Shown here one piece after another: positions 1 to 10,789 of a stretch of 64,000 bases of DNA. The stretch comes from Nemophila menziesii. Lineage: Eukaryota; Streptophyta; Magnoliopsida; Boraginales; Hydrophyllaceae. Location: contig JARWIR010000001.1 of assembly GCA_029959085.1 (NCBI GenBank), positions 65,534,899-65,598,898 on the forward strand. Reading direction: 5' to 3'. Under the pieces are notes generated by a model. The model saw nothing but the letters and a program-made list of their open reading frames with translations. It did no database searches and had not been told where the DNA came from. Positions within the stretch are counted from its first letter, which is position 1, and the number at the start of each line of letters is the position of its first letter. Both the position numbers and the translations under genes were made by a program.

Positions 1-171
1 ATCGTCATCCGAATTCAAAAATTGCACCATAAAATAGCCTAAACCCACTTCAACTAAATCCGTATGAGCTTTTGGAGCCCAAATTTGATTTAATTAATTA
101 AACATGTATTTGAATCCTACATTATATCACAGTAAGCGGATAATAAGAGATCGTTGTCATACCTTACATCT

Positions 172-1000
172 TTATCGTTTTTTATCCATCATTCTCACGA
201 GTTGTGGGTATGTTTTGGCCATGAACGGTACATTATCGGTCCACACAAATCCGTCCTCTCTATTACTAGTCTCACTTGGCGCATAACTCCCCCTTAATCT
301 CGTTCGGTATTGCATCAGTCTTCTTGGACGATTTTCCCTCACATGTTGACTCTCCTGAGTGAACCTCCGTAGTCACTTCGATGTAGGATCTTATTCGTTC
401 CTCCCCATCGGCGTTAAATTTTCCCGGGTTCTTTAGACTTTGACCAGGGCTGTTAGCTGATTATATGAGGCCCCTGTAATCACACTTGACACATTAGTCA
501 CTTTAGTAAGTGAAAAACCCTTTAAACCTGTGGCAGAGTTCGTAAGCAAAGCATCTGATCGATTAAGGGAGGGGAACTCCTCTATTTCAGACGGTGCCAT
601 CAGTATCTGGTTTGGCATCCCTGTATCTCCCCCTCAAAATTGAATGTCAGATTTCTAATGATGGTGGTCGACTCGTCCCCCTTGCTGGAATTAGTCGATA
701 ATTTCTCTGTGATCATACTCATCACAGTTGTGATTAAATGGCTTAAGTTTCTTGTTGGACAATTTCCTAACAAAATTTGATTTCTCAGTGTATCAGTAGT
801 TTTCTCTCTCGGTGTCGAAGGTAACGAGACCGACGCATTTGCTGGTGTACCCTTATTCTTGGCGCGGTCGCCTTTCTCTGATGAAATGCCAGGAAAACAG
901 ATTTTTTTTACTATGGCCGAAACTTGCAAATCATTTTTGTGCACCACTTCTCATACTTTGGAGGCGGTTTTACTTGGAGTTGTTCCCCCATAAATATTCT
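172..1000 (-). pseudogene. Degenerate coding remnant, family not recognised
   Basis: On the minus strand four open stretches in shifting frames follow one another: 947-600, 618-433, about 449-287 and about 297-172. Each ends where the next has already opened, as expected of one coding region broken by small indels. Composition is protein-like (Ser/Thr/Lys/Glu-rich, with phrases such as GFVWTDNVPFMAKTYP and FPSLNRSDALLTNSATGLKG) and differs from the low-complexity translations of the flanks. A further short frame upstream starts near 990 (MGEQLQVKPPPKYEKWCTK). I do not recognise a domain. It could be a retroelement gag or a host gene fragment. The right side is bounded by the MITE at 1020. Confidence 0.35.
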
Positions 1001-1019
1001 TTATTTGGTATATTATAAA

Positions 1020-1323
1020 AGGAAAATGACCCAAAAAATCAAAATAATATTATTTTCAGCCCAATAACATCAATGACAAAAATTCTTCCCAATAACATCA
1101 TTAACTAAATTTTGTCCTTGATGGGAATCGTCCTTGACGGGAATCGTCCTTGACGGGAATCATCCTTGATGGGAATCGTCCTTGACGGGAATCGTCCTTG
1201 ACGGGAATCGTCCTTGACGGGAATCGTCCTTGACGGGTAAACATGTAATCTTATAATAGTAAGTTAATGGATGATTCTTTGGGGCAAGTATAATATTATT
1301 TTGATTTTTTGGGTCATTGACCC
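1020..1323. mobile_element. MULE-like MITE with 9-bp target duplication
   Basis: The ends are inverted repeats of about 34 bp. AATGACCCAAAAAATCAAAA at 1025-1044 continues to 1053 and is matched exactly by the reverse complement of 1290-1318; the outermost bases (AGGAA versus GGGTC) differ slightly. The 9-bp direct repeat TATTATAAA lies immediately outside both ends (1011-1019 and 1324-1332). A 9-bp duplication is the Mutator-superfamily signature. There is no coding capacity. The interior is dominated by a 16-bp tandem repeat. Confidence 0.8.
1115..1242. repeat. 16-bp minisatellite inside the MITE
   Basis: Eight head-to-tail copies of TCCTTGACGGGAATCG start at 1115, 1131, 1147, 1163, 1179, 1195, 1211 and 1227. 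They vary only at ACGG/ATGG and TCG/TCA, and the last copy is degenerate at its end. The array is far more GC-rich than its surroundings. Confidence 0.95.
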
Positions 1324-1332
1324 TATTATAAA

Positions 1333-1827
1333 CCCTATAATATAAAGTGTGTGAAAAGAAATTGAGTTTTTTGATTTTGACAAAAAAATTTAAATTTTCA
1401 TTAATTGGGACACTTAATTAAAGAAACCATCTATTAATAATCCCAACACAATTATTAAAGATTTATCTTCTAATTTCAAAGGATTTTTTTTTTTTGCCAT
1501 AATGGAAAACCTACAAATAGTTTATATTACAACATTTAAAAAGAAAATCAAAAGAGTCTATTAAGGAGTAATCAGACCAGTTTTAGTGATCAATGTTCCT
1601 CTGAGTGCATTTAGTAAGCGCATCCGCAGTGCCATTGAATCTTCAATTAATATGAGCAATTTTCCAAAGAAGGAAACGACCTAACCATTTAACAATTCTA
1701 ACTTGTAATGGTTTAGATATTTTGTAAAATTTTATAGAATATATCCCCATAAGAGGTATTTTACTCTTGAAAGATCATCAAAATAATTAAGTGACTCAAA
1801 TTATCACCCGAAATGAATGGTACATAT
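1333..1827. other. Non-coding AT-rich stretch
   Basis: No gene seen. The stretch has homopolymer runs (T-run near 1487) and ordinary AT-rich sequence up to the LINE target duplication at 1815-1827. Confidence 0.6.
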
Positions 1828-1972
1828 ATAAAAAAATAGATCTCTCTCTTATCTCTCTAGAATTAGGCCTATACTCTTTTTCTCTTCCAGATTTACGCTT
1901 GTCTTCTCAGATCGGATCTTGGCTTCTGTTTCTCTTTTGTTTGGCGGATCTCGCACCTCTGATACGCTAGGG

Positions 1973-2780
1973 ATGAATTCATCATCAGACGGCGAGGATG
2001 CTTGTTCTCTAAGAGAACTGCGATCCCTCGCTATAAAGTCTCTACAACATCTTATGAAACCATATCCCTAAATCTCTTGATCAACCCATCACACTTGGCT
2101 CCGATTGGCTTAGTTGGCAACTGGGTCATCTTCAATCCAAGAGCGAGGAGGATTATTACCCTAAAACCTAATTGGTTCTTTTTAATCTTCGAATCCATCT
2201 ACACCTATAATAGAGTACTGAATCGCAGACGAACGGCAACGAATCCTAAGATGAATCCATCATCCGATGGATTTCTTTTGTTAGATCAAAGTATCTATTA
2301 CAAATTAATATATATTTTAAGAGGTATGAAGATATCCATTGATGGACTGACTAATACGAGGGTTAACCCTCTTCGGAAAGTGGGTTTGATGCTACCAGCA
2401 AGACATGAATGTCTCAGATGGGGTTGCGATAAAGATTCGGTTTTGGTGAGACTGGAAAGAAGGAAGAAAGATATGAAGCGAACGGTCCTGATACTGGTCT
2501 TTAATTTCTTAACGAGATATCATGGAGTAAGCGAATCAAAAGACATACCTCAAATGGGTTTAGACATATTATAATTATCAAAGGCTTTGTTAAGAATAAT
2601 GAAGGATTACCAAACATAGTACAGGATGTTAATGGTGTGGCTGTGAAAGGTCATATCTTTGAAGGCACAAATCCAATTAGAGGTTTTATCATGAACGAGG
2701 GTGGGGAAAATATCTTAAGCAGGTATAACTACACGAAGAAAGGAGGCGGCTACTCCAAGAAAGCCGCAAAGATTAAATGA
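1973..2780 (+). pseudogene. LINE ORF1 remnant
   Basis: The likely start is the ATG near 1973, which opens a frame beginning MNSSSDGEDACSLRELRS that soon stops. A 190-codon open frame (2002-2574) lies over the middle but may be a frame-shifted or shadow reading. The C-terminal part is clear in the frame ending at 2780, with NGFRHIIIIKGFVKNNEG and then a glycine/lysine-rich tail (YNYTKKGGGYSKKAAKIK). The stop TGA overlaps the ORF2 start as ATGA (2777-2780). ORF1 proteins of LINEs bind RNA as nucleic-acid chaperones. No CCHC knuckle is visible here. The assignment rests on position and on the coupled junction with ORF2. Confidence 0.55.
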
Positions 2781-5122
2781 CGACCCTTTTCTGGAATGTT
2801 CAGGGTATTCGAGCGCCCTTGCCATTATCCAAAATTTGCTCGATGTTAGCTCAATATCGTCCAGGGGTGGTGGCGTTTTGTGAAACAATGATGAGAGAGG
2901 TTGATTCAAAAGACATTGTGACACATTTTGGCTTTAGTAACTGTTTTTTTGTGGATCCCACTGGAACTTCTTTCCATTCAGGGGGGTTTCTTCTTTTGTG
3001 GCACGAGAATGTGCGTTTAAGTGTCGTTTTTAGCTGTGATTTCTTTATTATCATTTTGATTAACGAAGTTTCATTCTCATATTATATGATCTTCTTACAC
3101 GCGCCTAATGACTTTAACAAAAGACGTGAGATATGGGATGAAATATCAAATTGGAGCAAAGAAATTTTAGAACCATGGATGATTCTAGGGGATTTCAACG
3201 AAATTCTAAACACTACTGAGAAGCAACGCAAGAATCAAACAAACTTACATCACATTAATGCATTTCTAGACTTTACTCATTATAACTCCCTTATAGAAAT
3301 TAAATCTAATGGTTGTTTCTTTACTTGGTCTAACAGGATGGAAGGTGAAAAAAATGTAAAGACAAGGATCGATCGAGGAATGGCAACTTATGAATGGATG
3401 GAAAAGTTTCCGAGATCACAAATTTACATACCTCCTGCTATAGGGTCGGATCACTCCCCCTTACTTCTCCATTTTGATATAAATATGAAAATAGGAAAAA
3501 AATACTTTAAATTTGAAAGCAGATGGTTAGATAACAATAACTGCAAAGAAATTATTGACACTAGTTGGAAAATTCCCCACGACATGATACCCGTACCAAA
3601 TTTTATAAAGAAAAGAGAATTTACAAAAAAGGAATTAACTAAGTGGAGCGCGAAAAACTTTAGGAACCACGAAAGAACAATCAAGGCCCTTCAAGAAAAA
3701 CTTATAAAGATTAATAATACTAATGATGGTAGAGATACTTCTAAGGAAGAAAACAATATTAAAGAACGAATTAAAATAAAATACGATAAAGAAGAAAAAT
3801 ATTGGTGTGATAGAGCAAGACAAAACTGGCTCACATACGGAGATAAAAACACTAAATTCTTCCATTTGGCTACTATTAAGCGTAGGAAACATAACCGAAT
3901 TACCAGAATAAAAGACAGGAATGGTGAATGGACAGATGATTCAGAAGACATTAAAAACTGTCTTCAAAACTTTTATAAAGATCTGTTTAAAGAAGACATT
4001 GGCATAGAGGACAATATGCAGAAGGCAATTGAATTTATTAAACCACGAGTTACGAGTGACATGAATGTGGAACTAACAAAAAAACCAATGATGGAAGAAA
4101 TAGAAAGAGCTATTATGGAATTATCGGCCTCAAAAGCACCTAGACCAGATGGACTCAATGGTAAGTTTTATAAATAATTTTGGGAAATTATTAAGGTAGA
4201 TGTAATACACATTATTGAGGATTTCTTTGAGAACAATTGTTCAGTTGAAACGATTAACGACACACTTATCACTTTGATCCCGAAAGGAACTATACAAGAG
4301 AATTTAGGAGACTTTAGGCCGATATCTTGTGTCAATTTCATTTATAAAATTATTACTAAAATTCTTTCTAACCGCCTAAGGGAAATTATGAATAATATAA
4401 TTTCACCTACGCAATCGGCTTTCATTAAAGGTAGGGCTATTCAGGATAACATTATTATAGCGCAGGAAATATCAGTTTTTATGAGCAGGAAACGAAAAAA
4501 ACAAAAAACATATGGCAGCAATAAAAATTGATATGGCAAAAGCGTACGATCAGGTAAGATGGGATTTCCTTTTTAAAGTGTTGGACAAACTAGGCTTTTG
4601 CGAAACTTGGATTAAATGGATAAAAAACTGTATCACGTCCGTTTCGTTTAACATTAATTTGAATGGAGAAAGACTAGAGAACTTTAAACCAGGTAGGGGC
4701 CTTAGACAAGGTGACCCCCTCTCTCCCTTTCTTTTCTCTATTATGACAGAATCCCTTATTAGCATTATCGACCATTATATAGATGATAATTTGATCAAAG
4801 GTATAAAAATCAATAGAAACTGCCCGACGATTTCTCACCTTTTATTCGCAGATGATTCTCTTTTCTTTCTAGAACTGGATGACATGAATATTGAACATTT
4901 TAAGGAATGCTTGGATATCTATTGTGCGGGGTCAGGACAGCAAATCAACTTACATAAATCAGCCATTCTTTTCAGCAAAGAAACACCAGGGGATATTAAA
5001 GATGAGATAACTACAATAATGTATATCACAGAGACGGAGGATCTAGGATACTATCTAGGGATTCCACTATGCCACAAAAGATCAAAGGTAGAATACCTGG
5101 ATTGGATAGCAAAGAGAGTATT
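2777..5122 (+). pseudogene. LINE ORF2, first part: AP endonuclease and reverse transcriptase
   Basis: The frame starts at ATG 2777. Residues 1-230 are the apurinic-type endonuclease that nicks target DNA: WNVQGIR near the N-terminus, a glutamate in CETMM, GDFNEIL, and the terminal GSDHSPLLL motif. The reverse transcriptase follows: the SKAPRPDGLNG segment, then an in-frame TAA at 4175-4177, then FRPISCVNFIYKIITK, a frameshift near 4505, KIDMAKAYDQVRWDFL, GLRQGDPLSPFLFS and the catalytic HLLFADDSLFF. The TAA and the frameshift inactivate the gene. The sequence breaks at codon ...AKRVF, where the LTR entered, and resumes at 6636. Confidence 0.9.
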
Positions 5123-6635
5123 TGATGTCTCCTCATTTGTGATAATATAATATACTTCAGAGACATCATTTTAGGCTTATTTATTAGTTTATAGGTCGAT
5201 CTTAGCTTAATTTAGTGCACTTTCCTATTTTGAGTCTTGATTTGTAGAATTATTATTTTTAGAGCATATTGGGTTTAATTGTTTATTTAGTGTGAAGCTT
5301 TAAAGATAATTATGGAGATTAATTAGAGTCCAAGTCAAAGACTACAAGATATGGAAAGAGATTTACATGGTAATTGGAGATAAGGAAACAAAAGCTAAAA
5401 AGATGGAAAAGGAAAAGCTGTCTAAATCTGGGATTCTGCATACACGTCTAAATATATGCGTTTTTACCTAAACAATAGGCCGATTTTGGTAATTTCCTTC
5501 TTTAGGGTCAAGATAATTCTGTTGCGATTCTTTTGGTATCTTATGGAGCTCAAACCGACCAATAACGAAGAAGATATGCTCAAAACGGTCCAGCAGTGTT
5601 TATCTTTATTTCCATACGAATTTGAGTTGGACTAGGAGTCCATTACTTTCCTTCTCCTTCAAGAAAACGAATTAGGTCTTCCTATACCCTATAAATACAG
5701 CCTCTTGACACTCTAAAATCATCCTTGGCCAGACCCTAAGACCAAGAGGAAGCTGCAACACAAGAGAAGAAGTCTGGAAGGAGCTGTGCAACAACTATGT
5801 CTCCTTCAACCTCTTATTTTGTAATTATTTTCTCTTCTCTTCTTAGTATGAACTAAATTTCTATTAGTTTGAGTTTTATCATATATGTATGAACCCTAGT
5901 TTTGATTGACATCTATCTAATTTGGGAACTTAATGTTTTAAATTGAATTATAGTTTTTATTCTCTGTTTATGTGTTTGGATTTATATTCTGTGTTCTTGT
6001 GGAAGTGCACCCATATAGAATTACCATCTAGTAATTAGGTCACCATTGACAACGGTGTTTAATTGCATGTTTAGCACATAACGTCTAGTATTAGGTCTGA
6101 TCTGACAACCCAACCTAGCTAGATAATCACTATGGTTTAGTCCTTGTGACTATTGGCCAATTACAGGAAAAGTTTGCTTAGGAAGCCTTATTGACACAGG
6201 TAAATCCTATTTTAAACTACCGATAGCGAATTGGGACCGATTAGGGAAATACTACATAATTTACCCTTACATGTTTAGAACGGCAAAACTAGTGGGGATT
6301 GCATGCTAATAACTCAAGCTAACTTTCATACTATATTCTTTTCTTTTTTTTATTTGTTTTCTGTCTTTTAATTTAGTAGTTTAGTTTTCTTATTAAAAAA
6401 CCAAATAAATATTTATCTATCTCTTCTTTCTACTTGCGTATTATATTTTCTATCTTTTATATCTGCACTTGATAATTTGCATAAGTTCTCTCTAACTTTC
6501 GTCAGTCCCTGAGGAACGAATCTTCTTATCATTAAAACTTGCATACATCCTGTAATACTTGCAGTACAGTGTTAGTTTAGGGTGTGTATTTGCACTTATT
6601 TATATCATTATTTTATCACACCTTAGGCCACACCA
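5123..6635 (+). mobile_element. Solo LTR of an Athila-type element inserted in the LINE
   Basis: This is a 1513-bp LTR starting TGATGTCTCC and ending GGCCACACCA, flanked by the 5-bp target duplication GTATT (5118-5122 and 6636-6640). Removing it joins LINE codons for ...KRVF to ...KNTEGWKAKLL. The ends match the other LTRs in this window (47179, 24892, 58284-59878). A lone LTR with its duplication is the product of recombination between the two LTRs of a former full element. The segment contains no gene. Confidence 0.9.
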
Positions 6636-6640
6636 GTATT

Positions 6641-8425
6641 CAAAAACACGGAGGGATGGAAAGCGAAATTACTTTCAGAAGGGGGCAAAGAAGTACTTAT
6701 TAAAGCCATTCTCCAAGCCATACCGAATTACTACATGTCTATTTTCTCTTTTCCAATTAGTTTTTGTAATAAACTTATATCAGCTATCTCTAATTTTTGG
6801 TGGAGTTCAGGTGAAAGAAACAGGATACACTGGGTTGCTTGGGAAAAGATCGCAGTTAGCAAATTAATTGGAGGATTGGGATTCAAAGACTTCAAAAAGA
6901 TGAATACGGTACTACTAGCAGCTCAAGCTTGGAGATTAATGAACAACCCCAATAATCTAGCAACAAGATTGCTCAAAGGTATTTATTTCAATAAATCTAA
7001 TCTAATGACTTGCAAACTCAGACAAAGTAGGACATGGAGCTGGGCAAGCATTATAGAAGGTAGAGACTTTATAAAAAAACATGGAATAAAGATGATAGGA
7101 GGCGGTAGAGATACGAATATATGGGAGGAAAAGTGGATAGATACTAAATGGAAACTGGAAAAACCAGAAGGCACTACTATCACAAAGGTCAACGAACTAA
7201 TGAAAGACAACAAGGATGAATGGGATTCCGAGAAATTAGATGATCTATTTCCTGAACCTATCATACAACTCATAAAGAAAAAAAAGATTAAATAAATAGA
7301 TACCAAAGATAAACTAATCTGGCCGTTCTCAAAAGATGGCACTTTCAACACAAAGACGGGATACAAGGTTATAATAGAAGAACAAATTATGAACAAGGCA
7401 ACAACAACGGAAATTAAGGCAATACAAGACTCACCAATCTGGAAGACGATTTGGAGTTCTAACATCCCAAAAAAAATCAAATTATTTATGTGGATATTAG
7501 TTAACAATGCGATACCGACCAGAGACAACTTATATAAGAGGAAATGTGCGGATGCTACAAACTGTTTATGGTGTAACCATAGTTGTGAGGATGTAGAGCA
7601 TCTACTCCTCCACTGCAACATGTGTAAAGATATCTGGGCTGGATCAATCCTACAAATAAAAATACAAGACAATTGGGAGGGAAAAATAGAGAATTGGTTC
7701 TTAAAAATCATCCAAACTTTCTCAAAGGGAGGATGGGAAGAAAATATAGTACGAGACTTAATTATGATTAACCTTTGGAACATTTGGAAAGCAAAAATGA
7801 AAGCTAAACATGAGGGGGTTTCAGTATGTGGCACAGGAATAAATATTGCCTCAAAAAAATTAATGCAAGAAATTCACGGAATTAATTGGACAGCAGAAAA
7901 CTACAAAGGCTTCAAGAAAACAGGAGTAGAAAGCGTAGACACAAACGGGGAGGATCAAAGTCAAGATTTATCGTTCTTTTGTGATGCGTCGTTCAACAAC
8001 AAATGGGAGCCTACGGGGTAGCAATCATAGGAGTTAACAACAATAGTAGTACATCTTTTAAACAAAGCTACAACCTCGATTGCAACTCTGCCTTGGAAGG
8101 AGAAGCTAATGCGGTTCTCAAAGCTACGCAACTAGGTGCAAATTTCCCAAGGAAGAAAATCGTAATATACTCAGATAACCTTGAGGTTATTCAAGGTATG
8201 AAGCAGGTGTCAGCAGCGCGTTGGAATATCCAACCCATCCTACGCAAGATTATCCATATTGCTGAGGAGCTCGGGCAGATCACATTCCAACACATTAATA
8301 GGAAGCTCAACAGTAAGGCGGACAAGCTTGCAAAGGAAGCTAGACACAGGGCAACGCTTTTACGTCGAAATTCGCTTAGTTTTTTCGACTTATCATCTAG
8401 ATTAAGCAGATTAGGGATTGGTTGA
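6641..8425 (+). pseudogene. LINE ORF2, second part: RT C-terminus, zinc-binding region, RNase H
   Basis: Reading resumes with KNTEGWKAKLLSEGGKEVLI and continues through the conserved post-RT region (NFWWSSGERNRIHWVAWEK). There is an in-frame stop near 7293, followed by the Cys/His cluster of the RVT zinc-binding domain (CADATNCLWCNHSCEDVEHLL...HCNMC, about 7545-7625). A plant-type RNase H domain ends the protein: FFCDASF, ALEGEANAV, IYSDNLEV and SKADKLAKEAR supply the D-E-D-D residues. A one-base shift near 8003-8021 separates CDASFNNKWEPTG from YGVAIIG. The native stop is at 8423-8425. RNase H removes the RNA strand during element replication. Confidence 0.88.
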
Positions 8426-8473
8426 TAGTTAGTTTTCCGGTGCCTAGGCGCCTCCAAATGTCAAAAAAAAAAA

Positions 8474-8908
8474 GAATGTTACATATGAAAATTCTATCAT
8501 GAATGTATACATGATTATAGTCATAACTAATAAAATGATATTGGTCATAAAATTCTCGTTTACAAGATATTATAGGTCAAAAGACAAAATTAGGGGAGAT
8601 ATAATGATCTAGATAGATAGTTAATTTTATAAACACAAAATTTCTAGACATTTATATGAATTTGTCTCATATGACTTAGACATATACTACTTTATTTCCA
8701 GTGATTCTGTCTATATTGCAATATTGTTTTGTATAAATTTAATCATGAATATTCTAATTGGTAAAAGATTATATGTATTTTATCCCATATATTCTTACTT
8801 GTGTGATATAATAATAAAATTAATACACTATTTGAACAAATATGTCATTTATAAAATTTATGTACAATTTAAACTTACAAAACTTGGAGAAAATATTTTT
8901 GCTAATTA
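8474..8908. other. Non-coding AT-rich stretch between LINE and Helitron
   Basis: No gene is supported. The 68-codon open frame at 8724-8930 is AT-driven and crosses the Helitron border. Confidence 0.6.
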
Positions 8909-9080
8909 TCTATATAATAAAGCAGAATGAAACCTAATTCTCCATATTTATCCTCAAACTACCCTATTTATCTCATAATTCCCCCATTTGTCTCATAATT
9001 TCCTCATTTATCTCATTTTCTCATTTATTATATACACATACACATGACTCAATATATATACATTATTATATATGCCTGAA

Positions 9081-9141
9081 AATAATTAATAATATATAAT
9101 CCACTTAACCTTCATATAAATAAAATTATAAGAATTCATAT
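9081..9141. repeat. Left copy of a 61-bp direct repeat
   Basis: It starts AATAATTAATAATATATAAT and matches 10311-10371 with two mismatches (CCAC versus TCAT). The two copies flank the inverted-repeat block at 9142-10310, about 1.23 kb apart. Confidence 0.9.
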
Positions 9142-10310
9142 TATTTTTAGGGGCAACGTCCAATTAATTACGCGGAGAAGGTAAGTATTCTCTATTAATT
9201 ACAACTTCAACTTAATTCTCAATTAAACACAAAATATTACCCAATTACCAAAATATCCTTCTACCTATTATTAATTACTTTAATTATATATTTTATTAAT
9301 TATAGTTTATTATTTATTTATTTTTTCCAGATTTTTTTTTAAAATATTTTTTTTTCGAAATATTTTTTTTTCAAAAAATATTTTTTTTTTCAAAAAAAAA
9401 ATTTTTCGAATTTTTTTTTTTTTTTTTTTCGAAATTTTTTTTTTTTCGGAATTTTTTTTTTTGTCGATTTTTTCCCCCGGAATTTTTTTTTTCATGATAA
9501 TTGTGTGTTAAAGTAACACAAAATCATATGTGTTGTGTGTTGCATGAACACCCAATATATATAATATTGAGTTGCTTAAACACACATAAATAACAAATTG
9601 TGTGATACATGAACACAAAATCAGACAGAATATTTGTACACAAAGGTATAGAATAATGTATATGTAGGCTGATTATGTGTTCATGCAACACGCAATTGCT
9701 GAAAGTATGTGTTACAGTAACACACAACAGTATGGGTTTTGTGTTGGTAAGACACACAATGCGTTTATCATTTACAGTTTTGCGTTGCTTAAACACACAC
9801 AAATAACAATTGTGTGTTGCAGGAACACAGAATAAGATATGCAGAATATTTGTACACATTAATAGATAATAGTGTACAGATAGTCTGAACATCTGATTGT
9901 GTGTTAATGTAACACACAATCGCTTGATGTATGAGTTACAGTAACACAAAACAGTATAGACTTGTGTGTTAATGAAAAAATCTTCGAAATTATTTATCGA
10001 AAAAAAAAATTTCAAAAAAAAAAAAATCGAAAAAAAAATTCAAAAAAAAAAAAATTAAAAAAAAAATCGAAAAAAAAATATTTAAAAAAATGAAAAAATA
10101 AATTCAGATATTAAATATATAAATATATAATGAAATAAAAAAACATATAAGGGCAATAATGGAAGGTAAATATGACCATGTGCTTATTTGAGAATTAAGT
10201 TGAAAATTTGTGAGTAAGTAGGAAGTAATTTCCTCCTTCCTTTTTTTTGAGAATGAAAAGTGAGGAAGTGTAATTAATTGGGAATTATCTCTTATTTTTA
10301 ATAAAAATAA
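9142..10310. repeat. Inverted-repeat block with homopolymer arms
   Basis: Short perfect inverted matches occur at the edges: CAATTAATTAC 9161-9171 with 10270-10280, and TTCAACTTAATTCTCAA 9206-9222 with 10188-10204. Further in, a T-rich arm (9330-9490) with repeated TTTCGAAA is mirrored by an A-rich arm (9977-10090) with repeated ATCGAAAA. The centre (9495-9975) has GTGTGTTANNGTAACACAC-type mini-palindromes. It looks like an insertion or foldback element nested in the Helitron, with no genuine ORF. The Lys- or Phe-rich translations are homopolymer artefacts. Confidence 0.7.
9495..9975. repeat. Diverged tandem repeat, period about 213 bp
   Basis: The phrase GTTGCTTAAACACACA recurs at 9571 and 9784, and AATATTTGTACACA recurs at a similar spacing. 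Interspersed copies of TGTGTTAC/AAGTAACACA (near 9505, 9706, 9903, 9931) are each nearly self-complementary. Confidence 0.7.
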
Positions 10311-10371
10311 AATAATTAATAATATATAATTCATTTAACCTTCATATAAATAAAATTATAAGAATTCATAT
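10311..10371. repeat. Right copy of the 61-bp direct repeat
   Basis: Partner of 9081-9141 (two mismatches), directly following the inverted-repeat block. Confidence 0.9.
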
Positions 10372-10789
10372 AAATAAAGTTTATTCTTTTTTATTGAAAT
10401 TTACAAAGTACTAAAAAATTTAAGAATTTTTTCAAAATTTATTATACGAAAAGTTCAACTAGATACAATATAAAATAAAATAAAAATCACTTTACATTAC
10501 AATATATAAACAATTTTTTATTTTATTTATTTTGATTATCAAAACATTTATAATTTTGACAGAAATCATTTCAACTTTATAAAAATAAACTTATCAAGAC
10601 AAGATATATATTGATTCATCCAATAAAAATTATAGAATATTATAAAGTCAAGATGAAATTTATATAATAATAAGTAAATAAATATATATATATATATGTC
10701 TATCATATAAAAATTTAAAATTAATAAACACTTAAAAAATAATTAATAATTAAAATTATCTGATAATTGACCATTAACATTCATTATTT

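Larger units (their letters stand above)
1828..8473 (+). mobile_element. LINE (plant L1-type), near full length, split by a solo LTR
   Basis: A complete non-LTR retrotransposon layout is visible: a 5' leader with CT-rich segments (1830-1970), ORF1, ORF2 with endonuclease, reverse transcriptase and RNase H, and an 11-base A-tail at 8463-8473. The sequence directly after the tail, GAATGTTACATAT (8474-8486), matches GAATGGTACATAT at 1815-1827 with one mismatch. This gives a target-site duplication and fixes both ends. Without the LTR inserted at 5123-6635 and its 5-bp duplication, the element is about 5.1 kb. Several stops and frameshifts show it is inactive. Confidence 0.85.

Noticed and set aside
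1115..1242. CRISPR-like direct repeat array
   Set aside because: Units abut with no spacers, and the context is a plant MITE.
2002..2574. 190-codon frame as an intact LINE ORF1
   Set aside because: Its frame differs from the one that reads into the ORF2-coupled C-terminus and lacks ORF1-like features. It may be partly a shadow, so only a broken ORF1 is annotated.
9310..9495. Lysine-rich open frame on the minus strand
   Set aside because: It is the translation of a T-rich homopolymer arm; composition alone keeps the frame open.
9524..10015. 163-codon open frame in the Helitron interior
   Set aside because: It follows the GTGTGTT/AACACAC repeats. Its Cys/His/Thr periodicity comes from the DNA repeat and no domain is visible.
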